Both the position numbers and the translations under genes were made by a program. From assembly GCA_903642325.1 (NCBI GenBank), contig CAHJWM010000005.1:1-64000 (forward strand): 64,000 bases of DNA, read 5' to 3'. The DNA comes from Myxococcales bacterium. Lineage in GTDB: Bacteria; Myxococcota_A; Polyangia; Polyangiales; Polyangiaceae. Shown here in pieces: positions 17,919 to 26,663 of this stretch (position 1 is its first letter; each line of letters opens with the position of its first letter). Below the pieces are notes generated by a model that saw only the letters and a program-made list of their open reading frames with translations, made no database searches and was not told the origin of the DNA.

Positions 17919-18716
17919 ATGACTTTCCGGGTAAGGGCCGTGGCCGGCTTACTTCTGGTGTGTTCGCTGAGCTGTGCGCGCCCGTTCGACCCCGCGCATT
18001 TCGCCGGCTCGCGCGAGCCCCGGCGCGCCACGCCGGAAGCCGTCGTGGAGCTCGCGGCCCGTGCCAGTTACCTCCGTGTGCTCGGCCACGTCCAGGCCAG
18101 CTGTTTCCAGCGCGACGGCTTTCGGCGTCTAGAAGGGGAGACACTGACTGATGTGGACTGCGGTGTGCCACGGCTTGACTGGGCGTTGCGGGAGTCCGCG
18201 GCGGCTGCGGGCGGCGACGCCCTGTTGGCGCCTATCTGCGGCTCGTACCCGTCTGGTACGAGAACGACCAGATCCGTCGTCATCCGCTGTTCGGCAGAGG
18301 TGGCGCGCTTCACCGAGCGTCCGCCGGCGAATTTTGGTCCGCCGTCTCCACCGCGGTCTGGTCCGCCACGGGTTCCGGCCCCGAGCCCGAGTGCAGTGAG
18401 CAGGCTCGATGAGCCGGATGCGTCGTTGGCGTTCCGCATCCTGTTGAGCTTCGAGCCGAAGATTCACTCGTTTCAGCGCAGGCCGCGCGGCGCAAACGAG
18501 GTCAAGGAGCTCGCGTTCTTACCCTTGGCCGATCAACCGCTGGGCGATCTGAGTGCGCGCTGTGAAGATGGCTGTGAGGAGCGTGCGCTACGCTACGGCG
18601 TCTTGGTCGCCGCTGGGCGCTTGGGTGTTCCCGATGTGGTCGCAGTGCGTTGTTTTAGCACCGGCTCCGCCAATACTTGCGTGGGCACCCTGGCCGCCCC
18701 CGCGCTCGACGAGTAG
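17919..18716 (+). CDS. Putative secreted or lipid-anchored hypothetical protein
   Basis: 265 aa. The start MTFRVRAVAGLLLVCSLSCARP is a signal sequence; Cys19 (LSC) may be lipidated but the lipobox is weak. The first mature domain (about 40-140) has four Cys in a pattern GHVQASCFQRDG, DVDCGVPRLDW, APICGSYPSG, VVIRCSAEVA, suggesting disulfides. A Pro-rich linker (150-175) leads to a second domain with a CEDGCEERALRYGVLVAAGRLG segment and a final Cys pair (VRCFSTGSANTC). Periplasmic or outer-membrane location is therefore likely. No family is recognised. It lies 33 bp before the histidine phosphatase gene and may start that transcript. Confidence 0.75.
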   Translation: MTFRVRAVAGLLLVCSLSCARPFDPAHFAGSREPRRATPEAVVELAARASYLRVLGHVQASCFQRDGFRRLEGETLTDVDCGVPRLDWALRESAAAAGGDALLAPICGSYPSGTRTTRSVVIRCSAEVARFTERPPANFGPPSPPRSGPPRVPAPSPSAVSRLDEPDASLAFRILLSFEPKIHSFQRRPRGANEVKELAFLPLADQPLGDLSARCEDGCEERALRYGVLVAAGRLGVPDVVAVRCFSTGSANTCVGTLAAPALDE

Positions 18717-18749
18717 CGCTGCGGTACCTCAGGTGCGCGAGGTCGAATC

Positions 18750-19424
18750 ATGTACATCATGCTGCTGCGTCACGGTGAAAGTGAGGGTAACGCACAAGGG
18801 CGCATGCAAGGCCGCCGCGATTATCCGCTCACTCCGCTTGGCCGCAGACAGGCCATGCGAGCGGGAGCATTCATCGCAGCTCAGGGGCCGTTCGCCGCCG
18901 TGTACACCTCGCCGCTTCGACGCGCGTCCGAGACGGCGGCGATCGTGGCGGCTCAGGGCGTGAGCCCACCTCCCATCGTGGAAGACGATCTGCATGAGCT
19001 GGCGGCGGGCTTGCTGGAGGGCATGAATGAAGCCGAAATCTGCGCGGCTTACCCCGCATTCATGGAGCGCAGCCTGACCGAAACCGGGGATTTTTCCGAG
19101 TACGGCGGCGAAAGCTATGAGGGCGTGCAAGCGCGGGTCAGGGGCGTGATGGCGCGGCTGGAAGCGCGCCATCGCTCCCATGAGGAGCGCGTGCTTTTGG
19201 TCGGTCACGGGGGCTTCCATTATCAGTTGTTGAAGGCCCTGCTATGCGAGCCGGTGCCGCGCGTGTGCATCCTGAAGATTGGCAATTGCGCGACCTCATT
19301 GCTGCGCTTACGCGAACGCCGGGGGCTGTACCTCGGCGAGCTGCTCTTTCATATTCCCGTCGAGCTAATGGCCGGCGAAGTTTTAGCTACTTCGGGCGAG
19401 GGCGCGGCGCGCCTGTTTCGATGA
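18750..19424 (+). CDS. Histidine phosphatase family protein (phosphoglycerate mutase-like)
   Basis: 224 aa. The N-terminus MYIMLLRHGESEGNAQGRMQG carries the RHG catalytic motif, with His8 as the phospho-acceptor; TPLGRRQA, YTSPLRRASETA (second Arg) and LLVGHGGFHYQLL (second catalytic His near 154) complete the four phosphate-pocket residues. These enzymes remove phosphate from small molecules or proteins; the substrate here is unknown. The stop overlaps the start of the XPB-like helicase gene (ATGA), so the phosphatase is made with the helicase-nuclease pair, which makes a nucleotide or DNA-end substrate conceivable, but that is speculation. Confidence 0.9.
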   Translation: MYIMLLRHGESEGNAQGRMQGRRDYPLTPLGRRQAMRAGAFIAAQGPFAAVYTSPLRRASETAAIVAAQGVSPPPIVEDDLHELAAGLLEGMNEAEICAAYPAFMERSLTETGDFSEYGGESYEGVQARVRGVMARLEARHRSHEERVLLVGHGGFHYQLLKALLCEPVPRVCILKIGNCATSLLRLRERRGLYLGELLFHIPVELMAGEVLATSGEGAARLFR

Positions 19425-20821
19425 ACGTTGCGCGAGACGGCACCGGTATCGAGGTCCTCTTTGCCGCGGGCACGCTCGAGCTACGCGGCGTGCTGCCTCC
19501 GGGTATCAAACTTACGCCGCACGCAGCGTGGGACGCCCGCAGTCGTTGCTTTCGCGCGCCCGCGCTGGCTTACGCCGATCTCGTCCGTTTCCTGCACCGC
19601 GAAGGCGTGGCGTTCGAGGATCGCGCGCGCGCGTACGTGGAGCTCGAGCGCGGACTCAGCGTGTCGCGCGAGCCGCGGCCGTTTCAAAGCGAAGCCTTGC
19701 GGGCTTGGCGCGAAGCCAAGGGCCGTGGCGTGGTGGTCTTGCCGACGGGAGCCGGCAAGAGCCATGTGGCAGTGCTGGCCATCGACGATAAGCGCCGGAG
19801 CACACTGGTCGTCGCGCCTACCCTGGACCTCGTGCGGCAATGGTACGATTTGCTGCGTACGAGCTTCGCGTGCGACGTCGGTGTGGTGGGAGGCGGGACG
19901 TACGACGTGCAGCCGCTGACCGTGACGACCTACGACTCGGCATGTTTGCATATGGATCATCTAGGCGCGCGCTTCGGGCTCGTCGTGTTCGACGAATGCC
20001 ATCACCTGCCCGGACCGAGCTATGCGCTTTCGGCGGAGCTTTGTCTCGCGCCGTTCCGACTGGGGCTCAGCGCGACGCCCGAGCGCAGTGACGGGCAGGA
20101 CGCGAAGCTCGTACGGCTGGTGGGGCCAACCGTTTACCGGAAAGACATCGTCGAGCTGAGTGGCCCATACCTAGCCGAATACGAGACCGTGCGCGTGGAG
20201 GTCGACCTGAGCGCCGAGGAACGCGCGGAATACGAGCTTGAGCGCGCCATCTATTTGGATTTCGTGCGCAGTCAGGGCATCCGCATGGGCAGCGCCCGCG
20301 GGTGGAATGATTTTATCATGCGCGCGGCTCGCTCGGGCCCGGGTCAACGAGCGATGCGCGCTTACCGACGCCAAAGGGAGCTCTCGCTCGGCGCGCAAGC
20401 CAAGCTCGAACACTTGGAGCGCCTGCTCGAGGCGCATCGCACCGAAAAGGTGCTGATCTTCACCCAGGACAACGCCACTGCATACAGCATCTCGAGACGT
20501 TTCCTGGTTCCGATCATCACTCACCAAACCAAGATCAAAGAGCGCAGCGAAATCCTGGAACGCTTTGCGGACGGCCGCTATCGCGCCATCGCGACCTCAA
20601 AAGTCTTGAACGAGGGCGTCGACGTGCCCGACGCGAGCGTCGCCATCGTCATCAGCGGCAGTGGCTCGGTGCGCGAGCACGTGCAGCGCCTCGGTCGCAT
20701 TCTACGCAGAAAAGGTGATAAATTTGCAACGCTGTACGAGCTCGTGTCACGCAAGACGGGCGAGGTGTTCACGAGCGAACGGCGCCGAGAACATGCGGCG
20801 TACGGTGGGGGCGGCGCATGA
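19421..20821 (+). CDS. XPB/Ssl2-type DNA helicase (SF2)
   Basis: 466 aa from ATG 19421, which overlaps the phosphatase stop; an upstream in-frame extension is antisense-like and ignored. XPB is a 3'-5' DNA translocase used in nucleotide excision repair. Order: N-terminal damage-recognition-like domain (1-85), motif I LPTGAGKSHVA (107-117), motif Ia VAPTLDLV, motif II VVFDECHHLPG (Walker B DECH at 191-194), motif III LGLSATPERSD, motif V ATSKVLNEGVDVPD and motif VI HVQRLGRILRRKGDK. In the classical family the residues after SATP form an R-E-D motif; here it reads R-S-D. The adjacent gene encodes the Bax1-type nuclease, its known partner in archaea and bacteria, with a 4-bp overlap. Confidence 0.93.
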   Translation: MNVARDGTGIEVLFAAGTLELRGVLPPGIKLTPHAAWDARSRCFRAPALAYADLVRFLHREGVAFEDRARAYVELERGLSVSREPRPFQSEALRAWREAKGRGVVVLPTGAGKSHVAVLAIDDKRRSTLVVAPTLDLVRQWYDLLRTSFACDVGVVGGGTYDVQPLTVTTYDSACLHMDHLGARFGLVVFDECHHLPGPSYALSAELCLAPFRLGLSATPERSDGQDAKLVRLVGPTVYRKDIVELSGPYLAEYETVRVEVDLSAEERAEYELERAIYLDFVRSQGIRMGSARGWNDFIMRAARSGPGQRAMRAYRRQRELSLGAQAKLEHLERLLEAHRTEKVLIFTQDNATAYSISRRFLVPIITHQTKIKERSEILERFADGRYRAIATSKVLNEGVDVPDASVAIVISGSGSVREHVQRLGRILRRKGDKFATLYELVSRKTGEVFTSERRREHAAYGGGGA

Positions 20822-22053
20822 TCGGGCCCGATTTGGTACGGGCGCGAAAACGCAATGGCGTGCTCGCTCTGGCTAAGGAATCCGTCGAGGCGCGCGCGCG
20901 GGCGCGGACGCTGGCCGAAGAGGTGCTGCTGATCATCGCGACCCATGTCGACCAGACGCGCGTGGTGCTCGAAGGGGCGCTTTCGGAGTTGGCGATGGCG
21001 CCCCAGGAGCGAAAGCTCGCGATGGCTCTGAAGAAGCTCGCTCTAGACGACAGCGCGTTCGACGGCAACCCCACGCTCGACGCTCCCGCCTTGCGCCGCG
21101 AAGTGTTCTCGCGCGCCGTCGTTGCTCGCGAGGCGCTCGCCTTGGGGGCCCGATTCGAGCGCGCCACGGTGATCGCAGAGGTAGCGGCTCGCTTGGGCGT
21201 CACGCCAGATGCCCTCGAATCCGGGCTGTACTCGGATCTGCGCAGCGCGCAGCGGCTGCGCGGGGCCCCGATCTACGATGCTGATGGACTTCTAGCGCGC
21301 CACGCGCGGGCCGAGGTGCAAGCCGTCCTTCTGTGCTCGGTGCGTGTCGTAGTCGAGGTGCGCTGCGCCACTGCCGACCAGTATCGCGCGCTCTTTCATA
21401 AGCTGAAGTTTCGGCAACTGCTGTTCGAGATGTCGAGCCTGGAGAGCGGTGGCTATCGCATCGAGATCGATGGCCCTTACAGCTTGTTCGAATCGGTGAC
21501 CAAGTACGGGCTGGAGCTCGCGCTCCTGTTGCCAGCCTTAGAAGCATGCGACAGCGTCAAGCTTTCGGCGGACCTACGTTGGGGCAAAAAGCGCGAGCAG
21601 CTGCGCTTCGCCGTCGATTTGACCCGCGCCGAGCTTTCTGAGCCGGCGCCCGCGCGCGATGACGTACAGGGTCTGCTCGATGGCTTTCGCCAAGGCGCGC
21701 ACTGGCGCGCTGAGCCCGCGCGCGAAGTGCTGGATTTGCCCGGGATCGGTCTGTGCGTCCCGGACCTTTGCTTCACCCACCAGGTCACCGGGGAGCAGGT
21801 GCTCTGCGAGGTGCTCGGGTTTTGGAATCGGGCGGCGGTGTGGCGCCGGATCGAGCTCGTGGAAAAAGGCCTGGCGCATAAGATCGTGTTCGTGGTCAGC
21901 GCACGCCTGCGCGTCAGCGAAGAGATGCTGGACGGCGCCGAGTCGGCCGCGCTCTACGTGTACAAGGGCAGCATCAACCAAAAGGCGCTCGAGCGAAAGC
22001 TCGAGGAGCTCGTCGCGCCCGCGCCCGCGCGCCGTTCCAAATGCACGAAATGA
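20818..22053 (+). CDS. Bax1-type nuclease, DUF790 (XPB partner)
   Basis: 411 aa. Bax1 proteins form a helicase-nuclease complex with XPB. The match rests on the N-terminal IGPDLVRARKRNGVL, a middle region with RALFHKLKFRQLLFEM and GYRIEIDGPYSLFESVTKYGL (DUF790 signature, about 190-235), and a C-terminal restriction-endonuclease-like core GLCVPDLCFTHQVTGEQVLCEVLGFW (302-330), i.e. Pro-Asp then Glu-x-x with Gly-Phe-Trp. The basic residue usually following as Lys is carried by an RRIELVEKG stretch. It starts inside the helicase stop (ATGA). Length is near the family's usual 400-450. Substrate strand and polarity cannot be read from sequence. Confidence 0.92.
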   Translation: MIGPDLVRARKRNGVLALAKESVEARARARTLAEEVLLIIATHVDQTRVVLEGALSELAMAPQERKLAMALKKLALDDSAFDGNPTLDAPALRREVFSRAVVAREALALGARFERATVIAEVAARLGVTPDALESGLYSDLRSAQRLRGAPIYDADGLLARHARAEVQAVLLCSVRVVVEVRCATADQYRALFHKLKFRQLLFEMSSLESGGYRIEIDGPYSLFESVTKYGLELALLLPALEACDSVKLSADLRWGKKREQLRFAVDLTRAELSEPAPARDDVQGLLDGFRQGAHWRAEPAREVLDLPGIGLCVPDLCFTHQVTGEQVLCEVLGFWNRAAVWRRIELVEKGLAHKIVFVVSARLRVSEEMLDGAESAALYVYKGSINQKALERKLEELVAPAPARRSKCTK

Positions 22054-22092
22054 CCGGGCTCGTGCCCGCCGTAGAGCATGGTACGCTGACCC

Positions 22093-22740
22093 ATGACGCG
22101 TCGCGCCGAGACCGCCAATAGCATTCGTAAGACGGGCGTGATTGCCGTCGTGCGGACGCGCGAGTCGGACCGTGTCGCAGCCATCGCCGAGGCGTTGATC
22201 GAGGGCGGCCTGACCGCGATTGAAATCACGACCTCGGTGCCGGGGGCAGTGGATGTCCTGCGCACGTTGTCTGGCGCTCTCGGGACGCGCGTGCTGCTTG
22301 GCGCCGGCACGGTGCTGGACGCGGAAACCGCACGCCGCGTGATCGACGCTGGCGCGCGTTTTGTCGTCTCGCCCATATTTCGGCGCGATTTGCTGAAGCT
22401 GTGTCACGAACAAGACGTGGCGGTCATCCCCGGTTGTTTTACGCCCACGGAGATTTTCGAGGCCTGGGAGTCCGGCGCCGATTTCGTGAACGTGTTTCCG
22501 GCCCAGGCACTGGGCCCGGCTTATTTCCGCGCGCTTCGTGGCCCGGTTCCCCATCTGCCGATCATCGCCTCCGGTGGTGTCACGCTGGACAACGTGGCCG
22601 AGTGGATCGGCGTCGGGGCGGTGGCGCTCGCGGTACACACGGCGTTGCTCGATCCGCAGTCGATCGCGAGCGCCCACTACGGCGTGCTCACCGCGCGCGC
22701 TAGCGCATTTTTGGCGGCGGTCAAACAGGCCAGGGCCTGA
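22093..22740 (+). CDS. KDPG/KHG aldolase-family protein lacking the Schiff-base lysine
   Basis: 215 aa, the normal length for Eda-type (beta/alpha)8 aldolases. Conserved family features: GVIAVVR (15-21), IEITTSVPGA with Glu44, LGAGTVLD (69-76), VSPIF (92-96), IPGCFTPTEIFEAWESGAD (112-130), and IIASGGVTLDN (157-167). The key lysine, expected in VKLFPA or FKFFPA, is Asn133 here (FVNVFPAQALGP); AAC in place of AAG or AAA. Without it the class I Schiff-base mechanism should fail. The usual PTGGV is ASGGV. It may be a non-aldolase or an inactive paralogue. It is 40 bp after the nuclease gene and 10 bp before the DTW-family gene. Confidence 0.9.
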   Translation: MTRRAETANSIRKTGVIAVVRTRESDRVAAIAEALIEGGLTAIEITTSVPGAVDVLRTLSGALGTRVLLGAGTVLDAETARRVIDAGARFVVSPIFRRDLLKLCHEQDVAVIPGCFTPTEIFEAWESGADFVNVFPAQALGPAYFRALRGPVPHLPIIASGGVTLDNVAEWIGVGAVALAVHTALLDPQSIASAHYGVLTARASAFLAAVKQARA

Positions 22741-22749
22741 GCATCGGGC

Positions 22750-23346
22750 ATGCGTTCGGTCACGCCCTCGGATCTGGCCGGGCATTGCCCGCGCTGCGTC
22801 TTGCCGCTGCCCATCTGCGTGTGCGAAGTGTTGCCGCGCGTGCTGGCGACGACGGAGATCATCCTCATTCGTCACGTGACCGAGCTCAAGCTCACCCACA
22901 ATACGGGGCGCTTCGCCGCGCTCGCGTTGCCCAATTCCCGTTTGCTCAGCTACGGCGGCGGCCCCTCGTTCGACTCGGCCGGCCTCCGCGAGCCGAGCAC
23001 AGCCCTGCTTTATTGCAGTGGGCCAGCGCGGCCCGTGTCCTTCGTGCCGCGGCGACTGGTTGTTCTCGACGGCAGCTTTCGGCAGGCCCGGCGCATGTAC
23101 AAGCGCGTGCCCGCTTTGCGCGAGCTACCCGAGCTCACGTTGCCCGCGCTCGCGGTCGCTCCGACTCGGCTCCGACAGCCGCCTCGACCGGAGGGCATGT
23201 CGACGATTGAAGCCATCGCGGAGGCGCTGGCCTTGCTCGAGGGCCCTGAGCGTGCCGAGCCGCTCCGGGCCTTCTATGCCGAGTTGGTACGGCGCGCGGA
23301 TTACATGCGCGGCCGCAAGCGCGAGCTCGTCACTTCGGGTCCTTGA
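22750..23346 (+). CDS. DTW-domain tRNA-uridine aminocarboxypropyltransferase-like protein
   Basis: 198 aa. DTW-family enzymes (TapT/YfiP) transfer the aminocarboxypropyl group of SAM to uridine-47 of tRNA to give acp3U. Features: N-terminal zinc-type cysteines CPRCVLPLPICVCE (13-26), EIILIRHVTELKLTHNTGRF (36-55), and the hallmark VVLDGSFRQARRMY, where the usual D-x-T-W is D-G-S-F; late in the protein MSTIEAIAEALALLEG matches the family's STLEA helix. Length is slightly short of E. coli (232). It overlaps the convergent membrane-protein gene by 17 bp at the 3' ends. Assignment to the family is secure; activity with the changed motif is not. Confidence 0.85.
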   Translation: MRSVTPSDLAGHCPRCVLPLPICVCEVLPRVLATTEIILIRHVTELKLTHNTGRFAALALPNSRLLSYGGGPSFDSAGLREPSTALLYCSGPARPVSFVPRRLVVLDGSFRQARRMYKRVPALRELPELTLPALAVAPTRLRQPPRPEGMSTIEAIAEALALLEGPERAEPLRAFYAELVRRADYMRGRKRELVTSGP

Positions 23347-23611
23347 GCCGCACCTGTTGCCGGTCGGCGTCCAGTTTCAGGATCACGCCCGCTCCGACGC
23401 GGAGAGTAGCCACGACTCCGCAGAACGAGGCCAAAAATAGCCCGCACACCATCAATAGCTCGGCCGCGCCCGAGCGGCCTTGGATCTCGGGGGCATGCGG
23501 TCCCCGGATCGCGAACCAAGCGCCGAGCACTGTGAAAAAACCGCCCAATGCTCCGCCCACGCTGAGTAAACGAGCGTGACGGCGCGCGCGGTTGGGTGCG
23601 GGGCGAATCAC
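23330..23611 (-). CDS. Small two-span membrane protein
   Basis: 93 aa. MIRPAPNRARRHARLLSVGG gives a basic N-terminus, then two hydrophobic segments at about 15-35 (GALGGFFTVLGAWFAI) and 49-78 (LLMVCGLFLASFCGVV), and a short charged tail LDADRQQVRLKDPK. By the positive-inside rule both ends are cytoplasmic. No family is recognised. Its last 17 bases overlap the end of the DTW-family gene on the other strand, so each transcript is antisense to the other there. Confidence 0.7.
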   Translation of the reverse strand: MIRPAPNRARRHARLLSVGGALGGFFTVLGAWFAIRGPHAPEIQGRSGAAELLMVCGLFLASFCGVVATLRVGAGVILKLDADRQQVRLKDPK

Positions 23612-23839
23612 GGTAAGCAGTTTAGCAGGCGAGCGCCGCGCGCTTGCATGGGCCCCGGCCAGCGAGCTTTGGGACGGCTAGGCCCGATGCGCGCCCGCTA
23701 ACCCAAAAAACCTTCAAATCTGGGCCTTGGGTCGTGGTCCCTCGCCAACGATGAAACCAAGCGCCGGGCCGCAGAGCAGAATTTTGCTGCAACAAACGCG
23801 CGACATTCGGCGAAAGATGAGGTACGAACCGGCGCGCAA

Positions 23840-23915
23840 GTCCGGGTAGCTCAGTCGGTAGAGCAGTGGATTGAAAATCCACGTGTCGTCAGTTCAATTC
23901 TGACCCTGGACACCA
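23840..23915 (+). tRNA. tRNA-Phe (anticodon GAA), CCA encoded
   Basis: 76 nt including an encoded CCA. Acceptor GTCCGGG pairs with CCTGGAC (one G-U pair), D-arm GCTC/GAGC, anticodon stem GTGGA/TCCAC around TTGAAAA (anticodon GAA), T-arm GTCAG TTCAATT CTGAC. The 23612-23839 gap upstream contains no gene. Confidence 0.97.
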
Positions 23916-24001
23916 CGAATGCCGAGCCCGCCTTCGGGCGCGCGCGTTCGACGACGCCAGCAGACCGCAGGGGGTAGGCGTGGTAGGTGCTGCGTTGAAA
24001 A

Positions 24002-24283
24002 ATGAGCAATCCAGACAACTACGCCATCACCAAGTCATCCGCGAAAGAGAACGGCGCGAGCGGGGCCAGCACCCGCCTTCAAATTCGCAAACGCGGCGCC
24101 TCCAATTGGGCGCTGCCGGTGCCCGAGGCCTCCTTCGACAGCGAGGGCAAGGAGTGGGAGCAGAGCCTGGCCGCTACCGTGAAGCGCTCGGGTGAATCGG
24201 TCGAATTCTCCGACAGCGATCTGCAGCGGCTGCGAGGCGAGGCGCATCGTGTTCTGCATCCGGTGCAAAGAAACAACAACTGA
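24002..24283 (+). CDS. Hypothetical small soluble protein
   Basis: 93 aa. Begins MSNPDNYAITKSSAKENGAS and contains TRLQIRKRGASNWALPVPE, FDSEGKEWEQSLAATVKRSG and LQRLRGEAHRVLHPVQRNN. Balanced amino-acid composition and a plausible start favour a real gene; the ribosome site is weak. No signal peptide, membrane segment or known motif. It stands alone between tRNA-Phe and the PilT-type gene; the 240-bp gap that follows shows nothing else. Confidence 0.5.
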   Translation: MSNPDNYAITKSSAKENGASGASTRLQIRKRGASNWALPVPEASFDSEGKEWEQSLAATVKRSGESVEFSDSDLQRLRGEAHRVLHPVQRNNN

Positions 24284-24523
24284 GGCGCTGGGCGCGCCGT
24301 GCCGGGCCGCGGACGCGATTGACGAGCGGCCACGCCTCGAAGCAAGCTCACTCACGTCCATTGTTAGCGAGGCGAGCTCCATGACCCGGCGGGATTTGGT
24401 GTCGTAGCTTCAGGGCGGCTTCGCCGGGTGGGCAGCGCATGGTGCGGTTAAGGGTGAGGGCGGCCGGGCCGAGGGCAAAACACTGGGAAAACGTGGCTTG
24501 CCCAGCCGGGCTATGATGCATAA

Positions 24524-25603
24524 GTGGCCAGCTTGTCGCCCGCGCTCTCGCACAACCCGTACGCCTCTGAAGCGTACCTTCACCAGCTCTTGCACAAGGC
24601 AAAGGCGGCAGGGGCGCGCGACGTTCACCTCAAGGTCGGGCAACCGCCGGGCGCGCGCGTCCGCGGGGCCCTCGTGTTCTTTCGGGTCGACAAGATCAGA
24701 CCCGAAGACACCGAGGCGGTGGTCAGACACCTGATCCGCGATCCTGCCATTTTGCAAAACCTGGGCGCGCTACGAGAATACGACACCTCTTACGAGGTGT
24801 TCGGGCTCGGGCGATTCCGCGTCAACGTCTACCGGCAGCGTGCCACGTTGGCCGTCGTCATGCGGGTCATTCCGCATGACGTGCCGACGCTCGAAAAGCT
24901 GGGCGCGCCGGCTGCGTGCCGCCTGCTAGCAGAAAAAGACCGCGGGCTCGTGCTGTGCGTGGGCGCGGCGGGCAACGGCAAGACGAGCACTCTCGCGGCA
25001 ATGCTCGATTACATGAATCACAACGCCGCTCGTCATATCGTCACCATCGAAGACCCCATCGAGTACATTTATACGGACGACAAGTGTTCGGTGAGCCAAC
25101 GAGAAATCGGCTACGACACCCAGAGCTTTGCGAGCGCTCTTCGCGCGGCTTTGCGCCAAGATCCCGATGTAATCCAAGTAGGCGAGATTCGCGATCGGGA
25201 GACGATGGAGATCGCGCTGAAGGCGGCCGAGACAGGTCACTTGGTGCTCTCCACACTGCACACGCCGGACGTGTCTCGGACCATGAATCGAATCATTGCC
25301 TTGAGCGAGGGCGACACGGACGATCTGCGCGAGCGACTTGGCGACTCCCTGCAAGGCATCGTGGCCCAACGGCTGCTCCCTCGCGCCGACGGTCAAGGCA
25401 TGGCCCTGGCGGCGGAGGTGCTGGTGTCTACCGGCTCCGTACGTGAAACCATCAAACGCCCGCTCGGCAATCCGCCGCTGAAGGAGTTGATGGACAGCGG
25501 CCAGGCCATGTACGGCATGCAGACCTTCGAGTCTCACATCAAGGCGCTGATGCGGGACGGGATCATCGACCGCGAAGTGGGCCGCGCGGCCATGGGTTTC
25601 TAG
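24524..25603 (+). CDS. pilT: PilT-type type IV pilus retraction ATPase
   Basis: 359 aa from GTG 24524. PilT-type secretion ATPases form hexamers at the base of type IV pili and depolymerise the pilus, powering twitching/S-motility. Features: N-terminal PAS-like domain with [12 protein letters not shown] (31-42), Walker [11 protein letters not shown] (147-156; usual GPTGSGKS is altered), Asp box [12 protein letters not shown] (171-182), Walker [13 protein letters not shown] (213-224), His box [14 protein letters not shown] (235-248). GEIRD replaces GEMRD. The C-terminal AIRNLI motif of classical PilT is not evident ([11 protein letters not shown]), so it may be a PilU-like or other paralogue. 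No other pilus gene is near. Confidence 0.9.
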   Translation: MASLSPALSHNPYASEAYLHQLLHKAKAAGARDVHLKVGQPPGARVRGALVFFRVDKIRPEDTEAVVRHLIRDPAILQNLGALREYDTSYEVFGLGRFRVNVYRQRATLAVVMRVIPHDVPTLEKLGAPAACRLLAEKDRGLVLCVGAAGNGKTSTLAAMLDYMNHNAARHIVTIEDPIEYIYTDDKCSVSQREIGYDTQSFASALRAALRQDPDVIQVGEIRDRETMEIALKAAETGHLVLSTLHTPDVSRTMNRIIALSEGDTDDLRERLGDSLQGIVAQRLLPRADGQGMALAAEVLVSTGSVRETIKRPLGNPPLKELMDSGQAMYGMQTFESHIKALMRDGIIDREVGRAAMGF

Positions 25604-25679
25604 GGTCGAGCTCGTTGGTCGGCGCGGCTGCGGAAGCGAATCTGGACGCGCTGGCCGGTTGCCGCTAAAAGCCAGGGTG

Positions 25680-26663
25680 ATGTCTGAAGAGAACGCCCGT
25701 CTGCGCTACGACTTTACTTTGAACGAAATCCGAGCCATCCACGATTTGCCGCTGTTCGAGCTGGTGGATCGAGCGCGCGCCGTTCATTTGCGGTTCCATC
25801 AAAAAGAAAAGGTGCAGCTCTGCACGCTCCTGAGCGTGAAGACCGGAGGTTGCCCGGAGGACTGCGCTTATTGTCCGCAGTCGTCGCACCATGACACGCC
25901 CGTGAAGGGCGAGGCCATGCTCAAGCTCGAGGAGGTCATGACGGCGGCACGAGCTGCCAAGGATCATGGCGCGACGCGCTTTTGCATGGGCGCAGCCTGG
26001 CGTGAGGTGAAGGACGGGCCCGCGTTCGACCGCGTGCTCGACATGGTCCGGGGCGTCAAGGGTCTCGGGCTGGAGGCCTGCGTCACGCTCGGCATGCTGA
26101 ACGAAGGACAAGCCGCGAAGCTGAAGGAGGCTGGTTTGGATGCGTACAATCACAACCTCGACACCTCGCGCGAGAACTATAAATCGATCATTTCTACCCG
26201 TACCTTCGACGACCGATTGAACACGTTGAAGAACGTGCGCCGGGCGGGCATCACTGTCTGCTCCGGCGGCATCATCGGCATGGGCGAAAGCGTGGACGAC
26301 CGCTGCTCGATGTTGCTGGAGCTGGCGCAGCTCGAGCCGCATCCGGAGAGCGTGCCGGTAAATGCCTTGGTGCGCGTGCAAGGGACGCCGCTTGCGGCGT
26401 TGCCGCCCATCGACTCATTGGAGCTCGTGCGCATGGTCGCCACGGCGCGGATCACGATGCCGCGCTCAAAAGTCCGGCTGAGTGCCGGGCGAACCGACCT
26501 GCCGCGCGAGGCCCAACTTTTGTGCCTGTACGCGGGCGCCAACAGCATTTTTTACGGGGACAAGTTGCTGACCACGCCGAACCCCGACGCGCACGCGGAT
26601 GTGGAGCTGCTGCGGGCGGCCGGCCTCAGCGCTGAAGCCCCCGCGCCCCCGCCCGGCGGCTGA
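25680..26663 (+). CDS. bioB: Biotin synthase
   Basis: 327 aa from ATG 25680 ([12 protein letters not shown]), preceded by AGGGTG; an in-frame upstream start is weaker. BioB is a radical SAM enzyme that inserts sulfur into dethiobiotin. The SAM cluster motif is [10 protein letters not shown] (Cys58, 62, 65); [44 protein letters not shown] and [11 protein letters not shown]-type segment ([12 protein letters not shown]) are family signatures, and RLSAGR carries the Arg that ligates the 2Fe-2S cluster. Length is typical (320-350). No other bio gene is in the window. The 3' end overlaps the convergent matrixin gene by 38 bp. Confidence 0.97.
   Translation: MSEENARLRYDFTLNEIRAIHDLPLFELVDRARAVHLRFHQKEKVQLCTLLSVKTGGCPEDCAYCPQSSHHDTPVKGEAMLKLEEVMTAARAAKDHGATRFCMGAAWREVKDGPAFDRVLDMVRGVKGLGLEACVTLGMLNEGQAAKLKEAGLDAYNHNLDTSRENYKSIISTRTFDDRLNTLKNVRRAGITVCSGGIIGMGESVDDRCSMLLELAQLEPHPESVPVNALVRVQGTPLAALPPIDSLELVRMVATARITMPRSKVRLSAGRTDLPREAQLLCLYAGANSIFYGDKLLTTPNPDAHADVELLRAAGLSAEAPAPPPGG

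Noticed and set aside
21574-22899. Long minus-strand frame (441 codons) across the nuclease and aldolase genes
   Set aside because: Antisense to well-supported genes; His/Arg-rich shadow composition typical of GC-rich DNA.
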